64,000 nt of DNA from positions 6,855,001 to 6,919,000 of the forward strand of contig CM055605.1 in NCBI GenBank assembly GCA_029379385.1, read 5' to 3'. This document shows positions 11,719 to 23,977 of this stretch, in pieces (position 1 is the first letter of the stretch; every line of letters starts with the position of its first letter). The notes under the pieces were generated by a model that ran no database searches, was not told the DNA's origin, and saw only the letters and a program-made list of their open reading frames with translations. Source of the DNA: Quillaja saponaria (lineage: Eukaryota > Streptophyta > Magnoliopsida > Fabales > Quillajaceae). The position numbers were made by a program, and so were the translations under genes.

Positions 11719-14572
11719 TTTCCTTTTGCGCATGCATGTCGTTCTATGAATCCAAAAGCAAAACGCTGATTTTGATTTGACGTTTAAGCTGTCTTACATT
11801 GGTTAGCCTTAGCCTCAGAATCTTATCTATTTTTGTGTAATATAAGGCACTTCTTTGTTCCAAGTGTAAACCCGCAAATCTACAATACAATAGCCTTTGA
11901 AGCCTAAATCCAACAGACACTTTAAACGACACCTACCCTATTATTCCAACGCCGTTGGATCTAACACATTTTTTGCTCGGAATTTTAAGAGTTGGATAAT
12001 AAATGATTTGAGTCTTTGACTGGTTTCATTCGAAGTCCTTGTTTGGCACCTACTCTTTTTTGTCCTATTATAGTTTTGCCTTGTGACAACGTGATCTTTT
12101 TTTCTTTTTTTTATTACTGTGCTGTCGTTTGCTTTGCCTCTTACCGTACAAGGGCAACTTCGTCTTTTCAATGGCCCCATAAAGTTTGTCATTTATGTGG
12201 CTCTGCTTTACTTTAATTTACTTCAATAGGGTTGAGGATATGTACAATCATGTCTATCTTGTGAGGTAAATCAACTGAAAAGCAACATATCTATCACTAA
12301 TTGTATGCAAAAAAGTCATCAGTGAACAAAGTGCACGTACCTATAATAAATGTGCATTACTACTCTATAAAGCATGAATCAAAATAGACTGAGCTCATAA
12401 CCTAGTGAGCAAAGTTCACTTTTCCAATATAGACCAAAAAGTGAACTCTACTTCAATGTTTGTAACTTTAGGGCATCTGCATTACTTTATCAAAAATAAA
12501 TATATGTCAGAATATCTAAAATTTTATTATTTCAACCTTCTTCCAATTTTATTATACATGTACATATAATTTCCCTTGCTTCAAAACTCATACAAATCAT
12601 GTTTTATTAATCAAAAGGAGTTATGAGTAATTTTTCTAAAGAATAATAAATATGAGTCTGCAAAAGGCTGGAATTGGGGCATCAAAGAAAGAACGTGCTT
12701 ATGGACAGTCGTGCCTCTGAATAGATTCCTTATCCTCCAATCTCTTTTAACTTGTATCATATGCAACTGTGCTCTTTCCCTGTGTGTGTGTGGGGGTAAT
12801 GGTTGTGTAGGGTAGGGTAGTGCAAGGAAGGGGTGGGGGGTCCTGAGAAGGAGAGGTGGTGGACTTGTGGTGGGGTGGGTGACTAGATGGCCAAAATGTA
12901 AAGGTCGCTGATTTGGGAAAATATTCCTGTCCTTATCTTCTCTAAAGATTTAAAGATTCAAAGCCAGATATATGGATGGGGTACAGTACTTAAATGTGGG
13001 GCGTTCCTGAACTACTTGAGGTCACATTAATATGTGTACATGAGCTGTATAATTTGTAATGTTTGATTGTAAATAATAAAACAACGCTTGCATTTGGATT
13101 TTTGTGTTGCATTTTGACATTTTACTGTTCTTTTCCAGTAAAAAACAGAGTGTACTCTCACCCTCCTTTCAACAGGATTTTAAAAAACGACAAAACCTAA
13201 GCAAATGCATGCTTCAAAGATCTGCATTGTATCAACTATCAAAGCTTATGTAAATTTTCATTTACAACAGAATTTTTGAAGATTTTTTACAGATTGACTC
13301 TTTGTCTGTATTGAATTTTGTTTTTGTATGCCATGCATTCACCTTATTTGCATTTGGGCAGTACCCCAAGTATTTAATAAATGTAGGCAATAGATCTGTT
13401 AGTCTTTGTTTTTGTGTTTATCCACACGAATCGATTCAAGTTAAACCCCACAGCAAATTATTTAAACACATCAAAAGTTAACTCCATTGAACATGATATC
13501 CGATCCAATCTGACAGAGGTTTATTGTTAGTATGGAGTATGGACTCTCTATTCAATCCTTTTTCTCCTACCATATCATACTTTCCTAATCAGCAACCACA
13601 TTTTAATCCCCTTGACATCAAAATCTAAGCAAACTAAATGTTAGGCTTGGATTTATATGATGATGTGCCATGTGTTCAACCCTTTGAGGTGATGTTTACA
13701 CTTTACTCGAAGTAATCATTTCTTCAGTTATCTGGTGGAAAATAATGTTTCATCGCCCCAAATATTGTATTACACCTGAAATGTATTAACATAACTATGT
13801 GTGTGGATGTTTAAGGTAGAAGATACATTACACGTGGAGAAAAAGATGATTACAAGTCTCAATAACAAACTGCTGATGTGAATGTCACACAGAACTTTCC
13901 GTGCTGGTTTTATCTGCAGGATTATATTCAAACTTTTAAGTAACAAGAATAAGAAGCAAACAAAAGATCTAAAAAGCTATAATATTACTAGACTGAAAAT
14001 ACTAACTGATCTAATAAGAACAGTAAAGTTTCAGTTAAAAGGCCCTATAAATACAACTAACAAAGTAACAGTATCTTCACAACAAGCTACAGTGCCAGAC
14101 TAATGGCTACACTGCCTTGTGAATTCATTTCTGCAGCGCTGCTCTATCCTAGTGTTCAAGGCTTTCAAGCTTTATCAAACATTGAACATCTTATAAAGTA
14201 TCTCACAAGTTTTTTTCAATTTGGCACCTTGTATCACTTATGAGAGAAGATATAATCTCACATTTAGAAATCCTTTTATCGCTAAGTTTCCCAATGCTAA
14301 TGGAACGAAACCTTTATAAAAGAATCTTATACAGCTTATTTGTTTAAAGCAATTGAATCCACGTAATTGCATGGACAGGGAATAATATCTCTATTTTGGT
14401 AAACAACGCGTGATGAGACCATATTTAATCATTTGAAGATGCTATTGCCTTTACTAGTTTTCCTTATCTCTTTCATCTTTTATTTTGATCTCACTCTAAG
14501 TTCAATACTACTATCTAATTAAATTGCCTTTCCTCCCCTACATCAGTGTTCTTCTCTCAATTTGTATTCACC

Positions 14573-14574
<2 letters not shown>

Positions 14575-14605
<31 letters not shown>
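14575..14605. repeat. Run of 31 C
   Basis: An uninterrupted homopolymer of 31 cytosines, between CACCAA and ACCTC. It produces a meaningless poly-Pro frame. Confidence 0.95.
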
Positions 14606-15114
14606 ACCTCTTTAAATCTTTAATTTCTACTTGTCATTATCTCAAGTACATTTCTACTCATCAAGTACTACAACTATTAAACTACTCTCTTGTTTCAGGT
14701 TATGTTGCTTTCTTCTCAATTTCATGTTTTAAATTTTGGGATTATCACGAAAGGGCTCAGTTTGGATCTAGTACTGCAATCATTCAATTACTCCCTTTTT
14801 ATGTCATATTTCCACACTTTTCTATCTTTTCCATTTTCCTTCTTTTTTTTGGTCACTGCTCTATTTTACACTAAAATAATCATCCTTCACGAGGAGTCTG
14901 TTCTTAGTCAGGATGTACACAGTGCAACTGGTACAGGGAAAACATATCAGTGAATATAGCAATTATTTAGGAAAAGTTCTAAGCATTGTCACTAAGAAAA
15001 CTGGTCAGACAGTTGAAAGCACCTTAAAATTTGACCGTAAAGATTAATAAGACTGCTAAGAAAGCAAATATTAAGACGAAAAATATACTAAGTATTGATT
15101 TTTAAAACATTAGA

Positions 15115-15422
15115 TTAATCATAATATGGAAGGATGGAGAATGTAGAGATATAAATACCATGCCTGGCTCCCATAGAGAGCATTCTGTCTATATTATCAA
15201 TCCTCCCTTGTATGGATTTTAGAAGTGAATTGAGTGATGAAACTCTCTTTCTAACAGCAGAAATCTTGGCAGCATGCTGTATAATAAATGGCAAGGGTGC
15301 ATCCTCCAGTAATTTATCGAGTTCTGTCAAATGACAACAATTACATGTATTGTAACATTGTCAAATATTGAAACCATCTAGCTGCAGCAGAAAGGAAAGG
15401 TCCAAGAGCATTTAAAACAATA

Positions 15423-15461
<39 letters not shown>

Positions 15462-16859
15462 GGAAAAGTTAGGAAATTTATTTTGGCAAATTATATAAGC
15501 TAGTTAAGCAAGGTTCTTTAAGTATTACCAAAGTTTTGGAAGTTCATTTTACATCCAGATAGGAAAATACTGAGCCAAGATCCCATCCCACCAACTCAAA
15601 TATTCCCCAGTCTAAAAAAAAAAAAAAACAAAGAACTGCATATATGAGTAAACAAGTAAAAACCAGCTTACTCTGACTAGTTAACTTTCCTCACGCCACA
15701 AAATACAGCAAGCTGTCTGTCTGTATGCAAAGTATCTAAAGCCTATGTTCCCCATGAAATAGTGATCCACATGACAGAAAGAAAAGATAAAGCCACCAAA
15801 CTTCAAAATTACGAAGCCAAACCAAACCCAGCTTCCAGTTTCTTATTTTCAAATGCTCATAAGCCCAAAGGCTACAAACTCTTTGCAGAGAAGCACTCTA
15901 AAGTGGCCCAGCATTCTTAGGTTGAGTAACTCTCAGTATTGATGTTTTTTTGGTAAAGTAAAGGGCAGAGCCCCAAAAAGCATTGATGTTCATTAAAGAG
16001 GAATTAGTGAACTCTAATTAACCTTTAGAATCAAAAATAGAGCAAGCAGAACCAAGAGCAGTAGCCTTATCCGAATTCAAGATTGACAAATCAATGTATC
16101 ATCAGCTCCATATATCTAAATCTCCTGAATCTTTAACCCTAACTTTACACTCTTTTGACATAGGAAAAATCATTTTATGCATTAGCTACTTAATCCAATT
16201 TGATTCTAAGTTTTCTAACTTTCCAGAAAAAGTTCTCAATAATCATCTCCTTCAACTTTTCAACATCAGCTGCTGCCTGTAAACAAACTTGTCAGAACCT
16301 AGAAGCCAAATTTCCACATTACATAAAGTTGCAGGCTCCTCAATACATTCTTGCAGAACAAGCCATGTATATTGATTCTAATTGGGCGCTTCAGATCCAT
16401 TATAACGAAAAATAAACCATTCTAATTTTGAGCTTCAGCAAAAAAATTTCCATTGTTCAAAATCAGGAATAAAAATAAAAAATAAAAAAAACACAAACTT
16501 TTCTAATTATTAACAAAGTATGCGAATTCTATGCCAAAAATTGAGAAAGGAGACAAATTGATTAAGAATACGAATAACACAAACCAACCTCCGGTAAGAC
16601 GATCAATGGTGGAGGAGAGCTGGTCTTGGCTTCTGAGAGTTTCTTGAGCTCTGGAATCGAAGTCAAGAATGACAGTAGAGAGAAAGGAAGACAACCCTTC
16701 TCCTAAAACCTCAGAGCTATTCCCATTGTGATCGGATTTTGATTCAGACTCGTCCTTCGCTGGAGAAACAGACGCCTCCATTTGTTCAGTAACAACTCTC
16801 TCGTTTTCTTCAACGGAATTGAAATGATTATCAGAGGCTTCCATTTCGATCAAATCCAA
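15115..16859 (-). CDS. Snapin-like BLOC-1 subunit (likely)
   Basis: Likely subunit of the BLOC-1 complex, which acts in endosomal sorting. Exon 1 (16859-16589) encodes an acidic N-terminus, then GEGLSSFLSTVILDFDSR and LRSQDQLSSTIDRLTG. Exon 2 (15323 down to 15159 or 15115) continues in phase with ELDKLLEDAPLPFIIQHAAK and RVSSLNSLLKSIQGRIDNID. The pattern, a helical coiled-coil protein with a RxRVxxLNxxLxxxQxRxxxID core, fits Snapin, which ends with a similar heptad stretch. An AG acceptor precedes exon 2 at 15325-15324. After ...RMLSMGARH there is a possible GT donor at 15158; otherwise the frame reads through to a stop at 15115-15117, so the true 3' end is uncertain. A second in-frame ATG is 15 bases downstream of the first. 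The about 1.27-kb intron holds a TA microsatellite. Family assignment is from memory and moderate. Confidence 0.55.
15425..15458. repeat. (TA)n microsatellite
   Basis: About 17 uninterrupted TA units inside the intron of the Snapin-like gene. Confidence 0.9.
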
Positions 16860-17317
16860 AATCGCTGACGCCCAAGAAATCTACTCACTTGGTCTCAGAG
16901 TATCATTTTCAGTCATTAATTATTGCAAGCTGCTGCTACCATAGAAGCTAATACTCAGTTAGACCAGACAAGTGGGCGATTGCAGACGTTGAATTTCGAT
17001 CGGAACTTCCAGTAAGCAGCTCCAACTTGAATGAGCGGCGGGATGTGGTGGTGACGGAGTTGAGAGCTGGCGATAGGACTAGAGGAGGTGAGCTGAGAAA
17101 ACTGTGAAGTGACGGAAAAAGCCCCATGTATCCGCCCATTTTTAGGGAATCTGACCCGACCCGGGTATGGATTAGGGCTCCGCTGATAAAAACTTTTAGG
17201 CCTTTAAATACCATTCGAGGGTTTCTTAACCGAACCAATCTCACTACAGGGAGTTGATCAGGTTGCAACTGGAGAAATCTGCCATTGCTGGGTGACTGAG
17301 AGCGTTCGTCAACAAAG
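16860..17317. promoter_or_regulatory. Shared divergent promoter region, Snapin-like / eL41
   Basis: Only 458 bp separate the two divergent start codons, so both promoters must lie here or extend into the flanking genes. It contains ATTAGGGCTCC, TTTTAGGCCTTTAAATACC and GAGGGTTTCTTAACC, which resemble the telo-box and GGCC-type elements of plant ribosomal protein promoters. A 106-codon frame on the minus strand in this stretch looks accidental. Confidence 0.45.
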
Positions 17318-18216
17318 ATGAGAGCGAAGGTAAATCTAAAATCTGAATTATTTGATAAACATTCTGTTCATTACCTCATGGATTTGTAGTCTAAAATCCA
17401 AATTCCCAACTTTTTTATTCTTGTACTTGGTGATATTATCGAATTCCAATGTTTGAGCTAGTTGTTTAGGTGTTGATAACATGTTGCTCTGTCTGTGACC
17501 TTCAATTGTATTTTATACTTTTCATATTTAGCTAAGTTTCAGTAGGGTTTCTTGATTTTTTTTATTTTTTTTTAAATTTGCATTTACTAGCATTTTGAAA
17601 ATGAACTATAACAATTTATACAAGATGAATGGTTTACGTTGGGTATAATTTGCTTTGTGTAGAACTTTTAGATTTTAGGCTTGTTTGTCCATTAGAAAAT
17701 GGGAAAAATTGAAACTTTCATTTGTTAACAGTGTCAATCTACTGTAATTCATGCCTGTTGTCCTGAGGGTGAAAAAAGTGGCTACCCCAGACCATTGAGA
17801 TATTAAGCTTAATGGGTGAAGCATATAATTGAATAATTTTCCATTACTTGTATGTCTGAAATGGACGGAGTGGAACACGGGATTGGAAATCTATCAAGGT
17901 CAATCTATATGTCTTCAACATTATCATTTCACTTTCTTCCCCGTTTTCACTTCAACCAATGAAAGCCTAATTATTTGTTTTGAGATCTGCAGGATAATTT
18001 TGTGAGATGCCTGTAAACCAGTATAGGTATCTTGCTTGGAATTTGTACATAGTTATGCGCCAATACAATTTATGTGAATTTGATTTCCTTTGGTTTTTTT
18101 TTTTTCCTCCATTTGTAAGGTAACAATGTTTGTTTTTTTCATAACCTCAGTGGAAGAAGAAGCGCATGAGGAGGTTGAAGAGGAAGCGCCGAAAGATGAG
18201 ACAGAGATCAAAGTAG
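17318..18216 (+). CDS. RPL41: Ribosomal protein eL41 (RPL41), 25 aa, two exons
   Basis: Small, extremely basic 60S ribosomal subunit protein. Exon 1 (17318-17329) encodes only MRAK and is followed by a GTAAAT donor. Exon 2 (18151-18216) follows a CCTCAG acceptor and begins WKKKRMRRLKRKRRK, ending in RSK and TAG. The joined product is 25 residues, exactly the length of eL41, and its Lys/Arg-rich composition and order match the nearly invariant eukaryotic protein. The 821-bp intron after codon 4 explains why no long open frame marks the gene; the 67-codon frame over 18090-18293 is a different frame and is not real. It is divergent from the Snapin-like gene. Confidence 0.95.
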
Positions 18217-20686
18217 GTGCATTGGCAATAATTGGGATGAGCTTTCTCCTGTTGTTTCATCAGTTTCATAGCCTTTTGGCAAGTACTGCCTAATGTTGTG
18301 ATGACTGCACCATGTTCATGAGGGGAAGCCTCTCTCTCGAGTTTTAGCTTAAGTAGCTATGAACTACTGAGACTGTTCTTAGTGAAAGTTTGTGTTTTAG
18401 TTGTATGGATTAGTATTTTGCTGGATAAAATCATGTGACTGGCTTTGTTATGTGATGTCGAATATGCCTTGAATTAACTGTTTAAGAAGTTTAAATTTCA
18501 ATATATACTATGACTTTTGGAGTTTAAATGTTGAGATTTTTTTTATTATGCCCTTGATACTGCTAGTTGATTTCCATTTTATGGTTTATTGGAATTTGCT
18601 TTCATCAAATTTGTTATTAGTGATCAATTAGCAATATCTCTGCTGTCTGCACCTAAGCTGCAAATCATGAAGCTTCCTGTTTTCATTTGGCTGAGATCAT
18701 GGTTGCTAACTAATGACATTAATCCTTACCATGATAATCTCCTTCGTGCTCTATGATCAATCATTCTTGACAAACCAATCCAATTGGCAAGGCAGAGATC
18801 AAAACATTAGCTGGATCCTTGGTCTGAAGTGGGATGAATACAGTGATAATCTCACTCGTTCATGTTCTAAATCAATAGGATCCTTGGTCTGTTGTTGCTG
18901 ATTGCAAAAAATTAATTTCCAGCCGTGTTTTTCTTTTACACGAGATTACTTCTCAGTGATAAAAGAAATTTATGAAAGGTTTTGAACAAAATTTATTTTG
19001 ATGGGTAATTCGGATTTCCATCACCCAATCCTGCATTTTGTCAAGTAAGTTGCCAGGTAATTCTCATTTCTCAATGGAAGATTATATATGCTATTGTTAG
19101 TCATTTGCCTGACATTTTACACTGAGAAATAAAGAAATACAGATACTAAATTTTGTTGTGGCAAAGAATTATCAGCCTGTTTTGTCTTCAAAGATCAGTA
19201 TTCACTGGCAACCGTGTCCCATAAATCAATTGTTTCGACACCTATCACCATCTCCAAGGAGTTAGGAAAATTTTAGTTTGACATTGGTGCTTCTTTCGTT
19301 TCATCCATCATACAAGCTTTTCCCGGAAAATTATGAGATGCTAAGACAATCCCCTGCTCCAAACATTCTCAGGCAAGAAATATATGTTCGTATGTATGTG
19401 TGTAAGCAAAATCCCAAATGGCCATTTTGCATTAAGGTTCACCATCCCCAAGTCTCAATAACATCTCAGGAACCCGAAAACAGAGCTGTCAAGTTAACAA
19501 TCTAATCTCAGTTCCTTGTAAGATTCTAAGTATCTTCCTGAAAAAGATATTTTTCCTTCTGCATTTTCCATAACAAACAAAGCCTTATAAGCAATTGTAT
19601 GTCAAGACATTGAATGGTTTATAACACCAGGTGAAAGGAAATGTATTCATTTATTGAGCTTGTTTCGAACTCTAAAAGCAATGAAGTTAGATGCATGCGC
19701 TCAGCCATGCCTTTCTTCTTGACAAATTATCTGTAAATAAAAACAATGTGAAGAGTTCTTCAAATTAAACTATTGAACTGAGGGAATTCAAGGTTAAAGC
19801 AACATGCATAACATTGAAATAAATAAGAACTGCTCTGATATGAAGTAGTTCTTCAATCTATTAAAGGCTAAAGCACATTGCTCTTGTACCTGGTTGTCCT
19901 TGATTTGTCATTCCTTAAATCTAAAGCACCATTCTCTTCAACAGCAAGTCAACCCTATTTGCAATCTATCAGAACTGAGGTCTGGCAGACCATGGAAACC
20001 TCAGACGTGAGGAATGAAAAACATAATTCAAGTTAGAAGTTAATTTCTTGCTGCATTATTCCTGCAATATCAGTGTAACAGTCTTGTATATTAATCTATC
20101 AGTACGAGAGCTGCAATTCTAGGAGATTCTCAAAAATCCATCCCCCCACCCCACACACACGAGAAAAAAGTGTTTTTGCTGAGTCTACAACTGACAGAAA
20201 AGAAAACATATCTAACACACAGGTTCAAATTTAAAATTGTACGGAGTTTAAAAGTTAGCTATATAGTTAGGAGATCGAAAAAAAAAACAGATATCCTAAA
20301 CAGTAATGGAAAAAAATGATTTCTTGAGCTTTATTTATACTTTTGCAGCAGTAGCTAGTGAGATGTTGTAACTGGAAAGAGCAATAGCATATGTGCAAAT
20401 GCATATAAAAATGATAGAAGTTCTTATCCAACTAACATGGTACTAATCTCAAAAAGTGTTAATCTTCAAGTATGTCCAAGAACACCAGAAAATAGAGACC
20501 CCCTACTCAAACTTTTTCTTTCATACAACATCAATTTCCTAGAGCAATTTTTGTTTCAATGGTCAATCAACAAACTCTACTGAAGCACTCAAGCTGAGAG
20601 TAGCAGAAACTTCCTTTATCCATTTCATATTAATCAACAGCCATGACATGTTGTTTCTGTCTATATGATTTTATGCATATATATGT
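18217..20686. other. Intergenic region, 2.5 kb, no gene seen
   Basis: This holds the 3' UTR of the eL41 gene at its left and of the PPR gene at its right. I see only short frames without exon borders or domains, and no repeat of note. Confidence 0.6.
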
Positions 20687-22390
20687 CTATGTTGTTAATT
20701 CCTTGAGGTCATACTGCATAATAAGCCTTTCCACTGTACTTCGGCTCAAAACCCGTCTCAGATACAATTCTTTCAAAAGCTCAGCTGCCATAACCATTTC
20801 TTCTTCATGGGCAAACCCCTCCACCAGAATGGTATAAGTTGTTTCATTAGGCCTCAGTCCTTTATTAATCATCATTTCAAATACCTCCAATGACATATCT
20901 GTTCTTCGTGATTTGCACAATCCAAGCAGTAGTGCATTGAAATTGTCAATATCAGGCCTATTGTTATTTTCTTCCATTATCCTGAATATTTCCAGGGCCG
21001 CATCAAGCATTCCCTCCCTACACACCCCTCTGATCAAAGATGAATAAGTGTAAGAATCAGGAGTAAATCCATACTTTGCCATTTCATATAACAGCTGAAA
21101 AGCAGGATATGTGTTCCCTTTCCTACACAAGCTTGAAATAACGGTTTTGTAGAACTCATGCATTGAGTAACTTTGTTTATTACCCAAACTTTGAATTATA
21201 AAGAATGACTCTTGCACCATCCCTTCCTCACAGAGCGTAGCAATCGCATTATATGTTCCCTCATTAGGATTGCAATGTCGATGTATCATTTGGTCTAGAC
21301 ACTGAACTACAAGATCCACCTTCCTAACCTTGCATAGCCGAGCAATTATTGGATTGTAGCTTGTGGCCGTGGGCTTGAATCGATTCCTTGTCATTTCATC
21401 TAAAACCTTGAGAGCATGTTCAGTTCTTCCATGGAGGGAAAGAGACGTGATCAATATGTTGTACGTAACTATAGAGGGGGAGCTATCCTCTCCAACCATC
21501 TCAGCTAGAAGCTCATTTGCCTCCTCCCAACGCCCCTCATAACACAGGCTTCTCAGCAAAATGTTATAACTTACAACATTGGGATTATGCTCCTTAGCAG
21601 GCAATTCCCTGAAAAGCTGAATGGCTTCTTCAGTCCTACCTTCTTTGCACAACCCAGTTAACAAAACATTGTAACTGACTAAATTGGGCACCCCACCCTT
21701 GGCAATTATCTCGTTCAAGAGTTTCATGGCTTCATTTACTCCTCTTTCCTTGTAAGCAGCTTCAAGCAAGGAAGAATATGTGAATGCATTAGGGACCAGC
21801 CCTTTCTCCATCAACCGGTCCAAAAACTGCAAGCTCTGATTTAAGTTTCCATGCATACAAAGCCCTTTCACAAGGGTATTATAGGTAACCGTATTAGTTG
21901 GATAGCCACTTTCCTCCATCTTTTCAACCAGTTGCATTGCATACCCAACATTGCCTCTCTTACACAAATAATTCACCAAGAATGTATAGGAAGCTGCATC
22001 AGGTATAATACCTGAACCAACCATCATCTCCATCACTCTAACAGATTTCCTCATTTTATCTGACTTGCAAAGATCATACAACAGCTGAGTTGCTTGAGTT
22101 ACATCAGGCTTTTGGCCTTTTCCCACCATATGCTCAAACTGAAGAAACGCATCATTAAGTCTCAGTTCCTTACTCTTTGGGTCATTCTTCCCGTACCTCC
22201 AATTGGACAGAGTAAAAATAGTATCTTTTGGGGAAATAGTGATCTGGGTAGATGCCAAAACTCTAGAAAAACCCTTACTGAGTGAGAAGGTATGAATATT
22301 TGGAATCTGGGAAAAGAAACTACAACACTTCCTTCTTGTTTTCAGTGATGGGTTTGTTGTTGGAGACACCGAATTCAGCAGGGTCGCCAT
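20687..22390 (-). CDS. P-class pentatricopeptide repeat protein
   Basis: A single-exon gene of 567 residues. The first about 60 residues are rich in Ser, Thr and basic residues with few acidic ones, as in an organelle transit peptide. From about residue 90 to the end it is a continuous array of roughly 35-residue PPR motifs, with repeated signatures such as VTYNTLVKGLCMHG, VSYNVLLTGLCKEG, VSYNILLRSLCYEGR, VTYNILITSLSLHGR and YTYSSLIRGVCREG. There is no E or DYW extension, so it is P-class. Such proteins bind organelle RNA and act in its splicing, stability or translation. The overall sequence resembles Arabidopsis At1g79080 (annotated chloroplastic), which is from memory. The ATG at 22390 begins the long frame. 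Confidence 0.9.
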   Translation of the reverse strand: MATLLNSVSPTTNPSLKTRRKCCSFFSQIPNIHTFSLSKGFSRVLASTQITISPKDTIFTLSNWRYGKNDPKSKELRLNDAFLQFEHMVGKGQKPDVTQATQLLYDLCKSDKMRKSVRVMEMMVGSGIIPDAASYTFLVNYLCKRGNVGYAMQLVEKMEESGYPTNTVTYNTLVKGLCMHGNLNQSLQFLDRLMEKGLVPNAFTYSSLLEAAYKERGVNEAMKLLNEIIAKGGVPNLVSYNVLLTGLCKEGRTEEAIQLFRELPAKEHNPNVVSYNILLRSLCYEGRWEEANELLAEMVGEDSSPSIVTYNILITSLSLHGRTEHALKVLDEMTRNRFKPTATSYNPIIARLCKVRKVDLVVQCLDQMIHRHCNPNEGTYNAIATLCEEGMVQESFFIIQSLGNKQSYSMHEFYKTVISSLCRKGNTYPAFQLLYEMAKYGFTPDSYTYSSLIRGVCREGMLDAALEIFRIMEENNNRPDIDNFNALLLGLCKSRRTDMSLEVFEMMINKGLRPNETTYTILVEGFAHEEEMVMAAELLKELYLRRVLSRSTVERLIMQYDLKELTT

Positions 22391-23977
22391 GGTTAAAGTG
22401 TAAGGAAATAATATTGAATCCTAGTTAACAATAAAAGCATAGAAGACAAACATCAAATTCCAGTTTGGTCCTACTTCGGCAATAATTCAAATATCTCAAT
22501 GACAAAAGAATATCAGACAATTCATGGAATAAATATTAAGACATACTAACACTGGGTTTCTATCTTATATTCATGGTGTTACTCAAAACATTGATGATAT
22601 TCAAGAATGAGTGAGAAACAGAGAGAAAAATACCCATAAGCATTTGCAGTTTGCTAAGGTTGTAGGGGGACTCTTGGCTTCTGTGATCTCCACTCCAGCT
22701 TCAGGCCCGTTTCGTCCACTACTCCCTCGTGTTATCCAAACTTATTTTCCACGCGCCGTTATCAACCGTTCAGAACATGCGCTATTTTTTATTACTTTTT
22801 TAGAAAATATTATGCTATTGTTTCTTTTGATATAAAAAAGTAAAAAACAACTACTTAGTATGTAATCTTAGTTATAATATTTAGATAATGCAATTAAATA
22901 TTTATCAATGAAGTTTTAATTCAATTAGTTGAGATGAAGTTTTAGTTAAATTGGTGAGATAGATGTACTTTTATCAAAAAATTCGCATTCTAACCACACT
23001 ATTAAAATGTGTATTGTTATTGTAACGATAGATTAAAAAGTTTATCATTTCTTATAAAACTAAAATTAGATGGTTTATTAAATATCTTTAGACAATAAAT
23101 AAATTATTTTAGACAAAGTGCTACAGCACGACAACTAATTCTTAACTCAATTGACAGGATTTCGATTCTCTCATTTCTAATTTAGGGTCTCTTTTTTCCC
23201 TCTCAAATATATATTGTTATTGTAAAATAAATTTGTCCATTAAATATTAAAACATATCATTCTCAAGTTTTTTGAAACCAAAAAAGATTCAAATTCCAAT
23301 TATCAACTATTTGATTAAAGTGACATAATCATATGTCTAGATTTAAAAAACAACGACAAGCTTGGTAAGTATATGAATGAGTCGAGATGAATTTTAACTT
23401 TTCACATATTTAAGCTTTTATGTAAATATTCAACAAGTTAAAGTATTTATTTTGTATATAAATATAACTTTGTATTATAATTATCAAACAAAATATTAAT
23501 GTTATATATGAAATAAGTTAACCTTTAGAAGTTATTTTTTGTTAATCTCTACAAAATTTATTTACTAAATAAATTTTAAAATATCTTAATTTAAAAAAGG
23601 AACAAACTTGAATCAAATTCTTAACAACTAACTCACAAAATATTCACCATCAACACTAGATCTCTTAGTGATTAAATCCTAACTTCTTCTATTAATATAT
23701 AAAAATTGGTAACCCGTTGTCTCGGGTCCAGAACAAAGGGTTGGATGCACCGAATTCAAGTTGTATCCGAGGAAGCAGTGTTGTTGGTCTAGTGACTAGA
23801 TCCGTTTAGCGTGGTTATTCCGGTATCATTTGTCCTCACCAAAGTAGATATCGTCTCCCTTCATCTTGTTCCAAAAAGTTCCCGCCATTTTTTTTCTTTC
23901 CCAGTTTCTTCCCAATCCCCACCTCAGTCACAGTGGAGGCAGGTGCCCCCACTGCTCAGTTCAAGGTGGCTCCTGTA
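22391..23977. other. Intergenic region between two PPR genes
   Basis: The two PPR genes are divergent. From about 22,800 to 23,700 the sequence is AT-rich with no gene. The 200 bases before 23,978 are less AT-rich and probably form the promoter and leader of the DYW gene. Confidence 0.6.

Larger units (their letters stand above)
10924..15114. other. Intergenic region, 4.2 kb, no gene seen
   Basis: No convincing coding stretch was found on either strand; the short open frames here have no domain or exon structure. Landmarks are a GTCCC microsatellite (11676-11718), a G-rich stretch (12781-12890) and a run of 31 C (14575-14605). The rest is ordinary AT-rich DNA. It may contain the 3' UTR of the DUF1645 gene just after 10,924 and any further 3' exon of the Snapin-like gene near 15 kb. 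Confidence 0.6.

Noticed and set aside
14524..14874. 116-codon frame with a poly-Pro run
   Set aside because: The proline run is the C31 homopolymer; the rest is hydrophobic noise from T-rich DNA.
15150..15170. TGCCTGGCTCCC, similar to the start of plant miR160
   Set aside because: Only 12 bases match and the stretch is a Snapin-like exon read on the other strand; no miRNA hairpin partner was seen.
16200..16290. Possible extra exon on the minus strand (AAADVEKLKEM...)
   Set aside because: It follows a good acceptor but is out of phase with exon 1 (gives TGA at once), while exon 1 joins exon 2 in phase without it.
16948..17268. 106-codon minus-strand frame between the divergent genes
   Set aside because: It occupies the promoter region, has no recognisable domain, and is not needed for either gene.
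23130..23220. tRNA-like boxes (TTCGATTCTC near 23161 and GGTCTAGTGACTA near 23788)
   Set aside because: Neither has a matching A/B box partner at proper spacing or a cloverleaf; no tRNA gene is supported.
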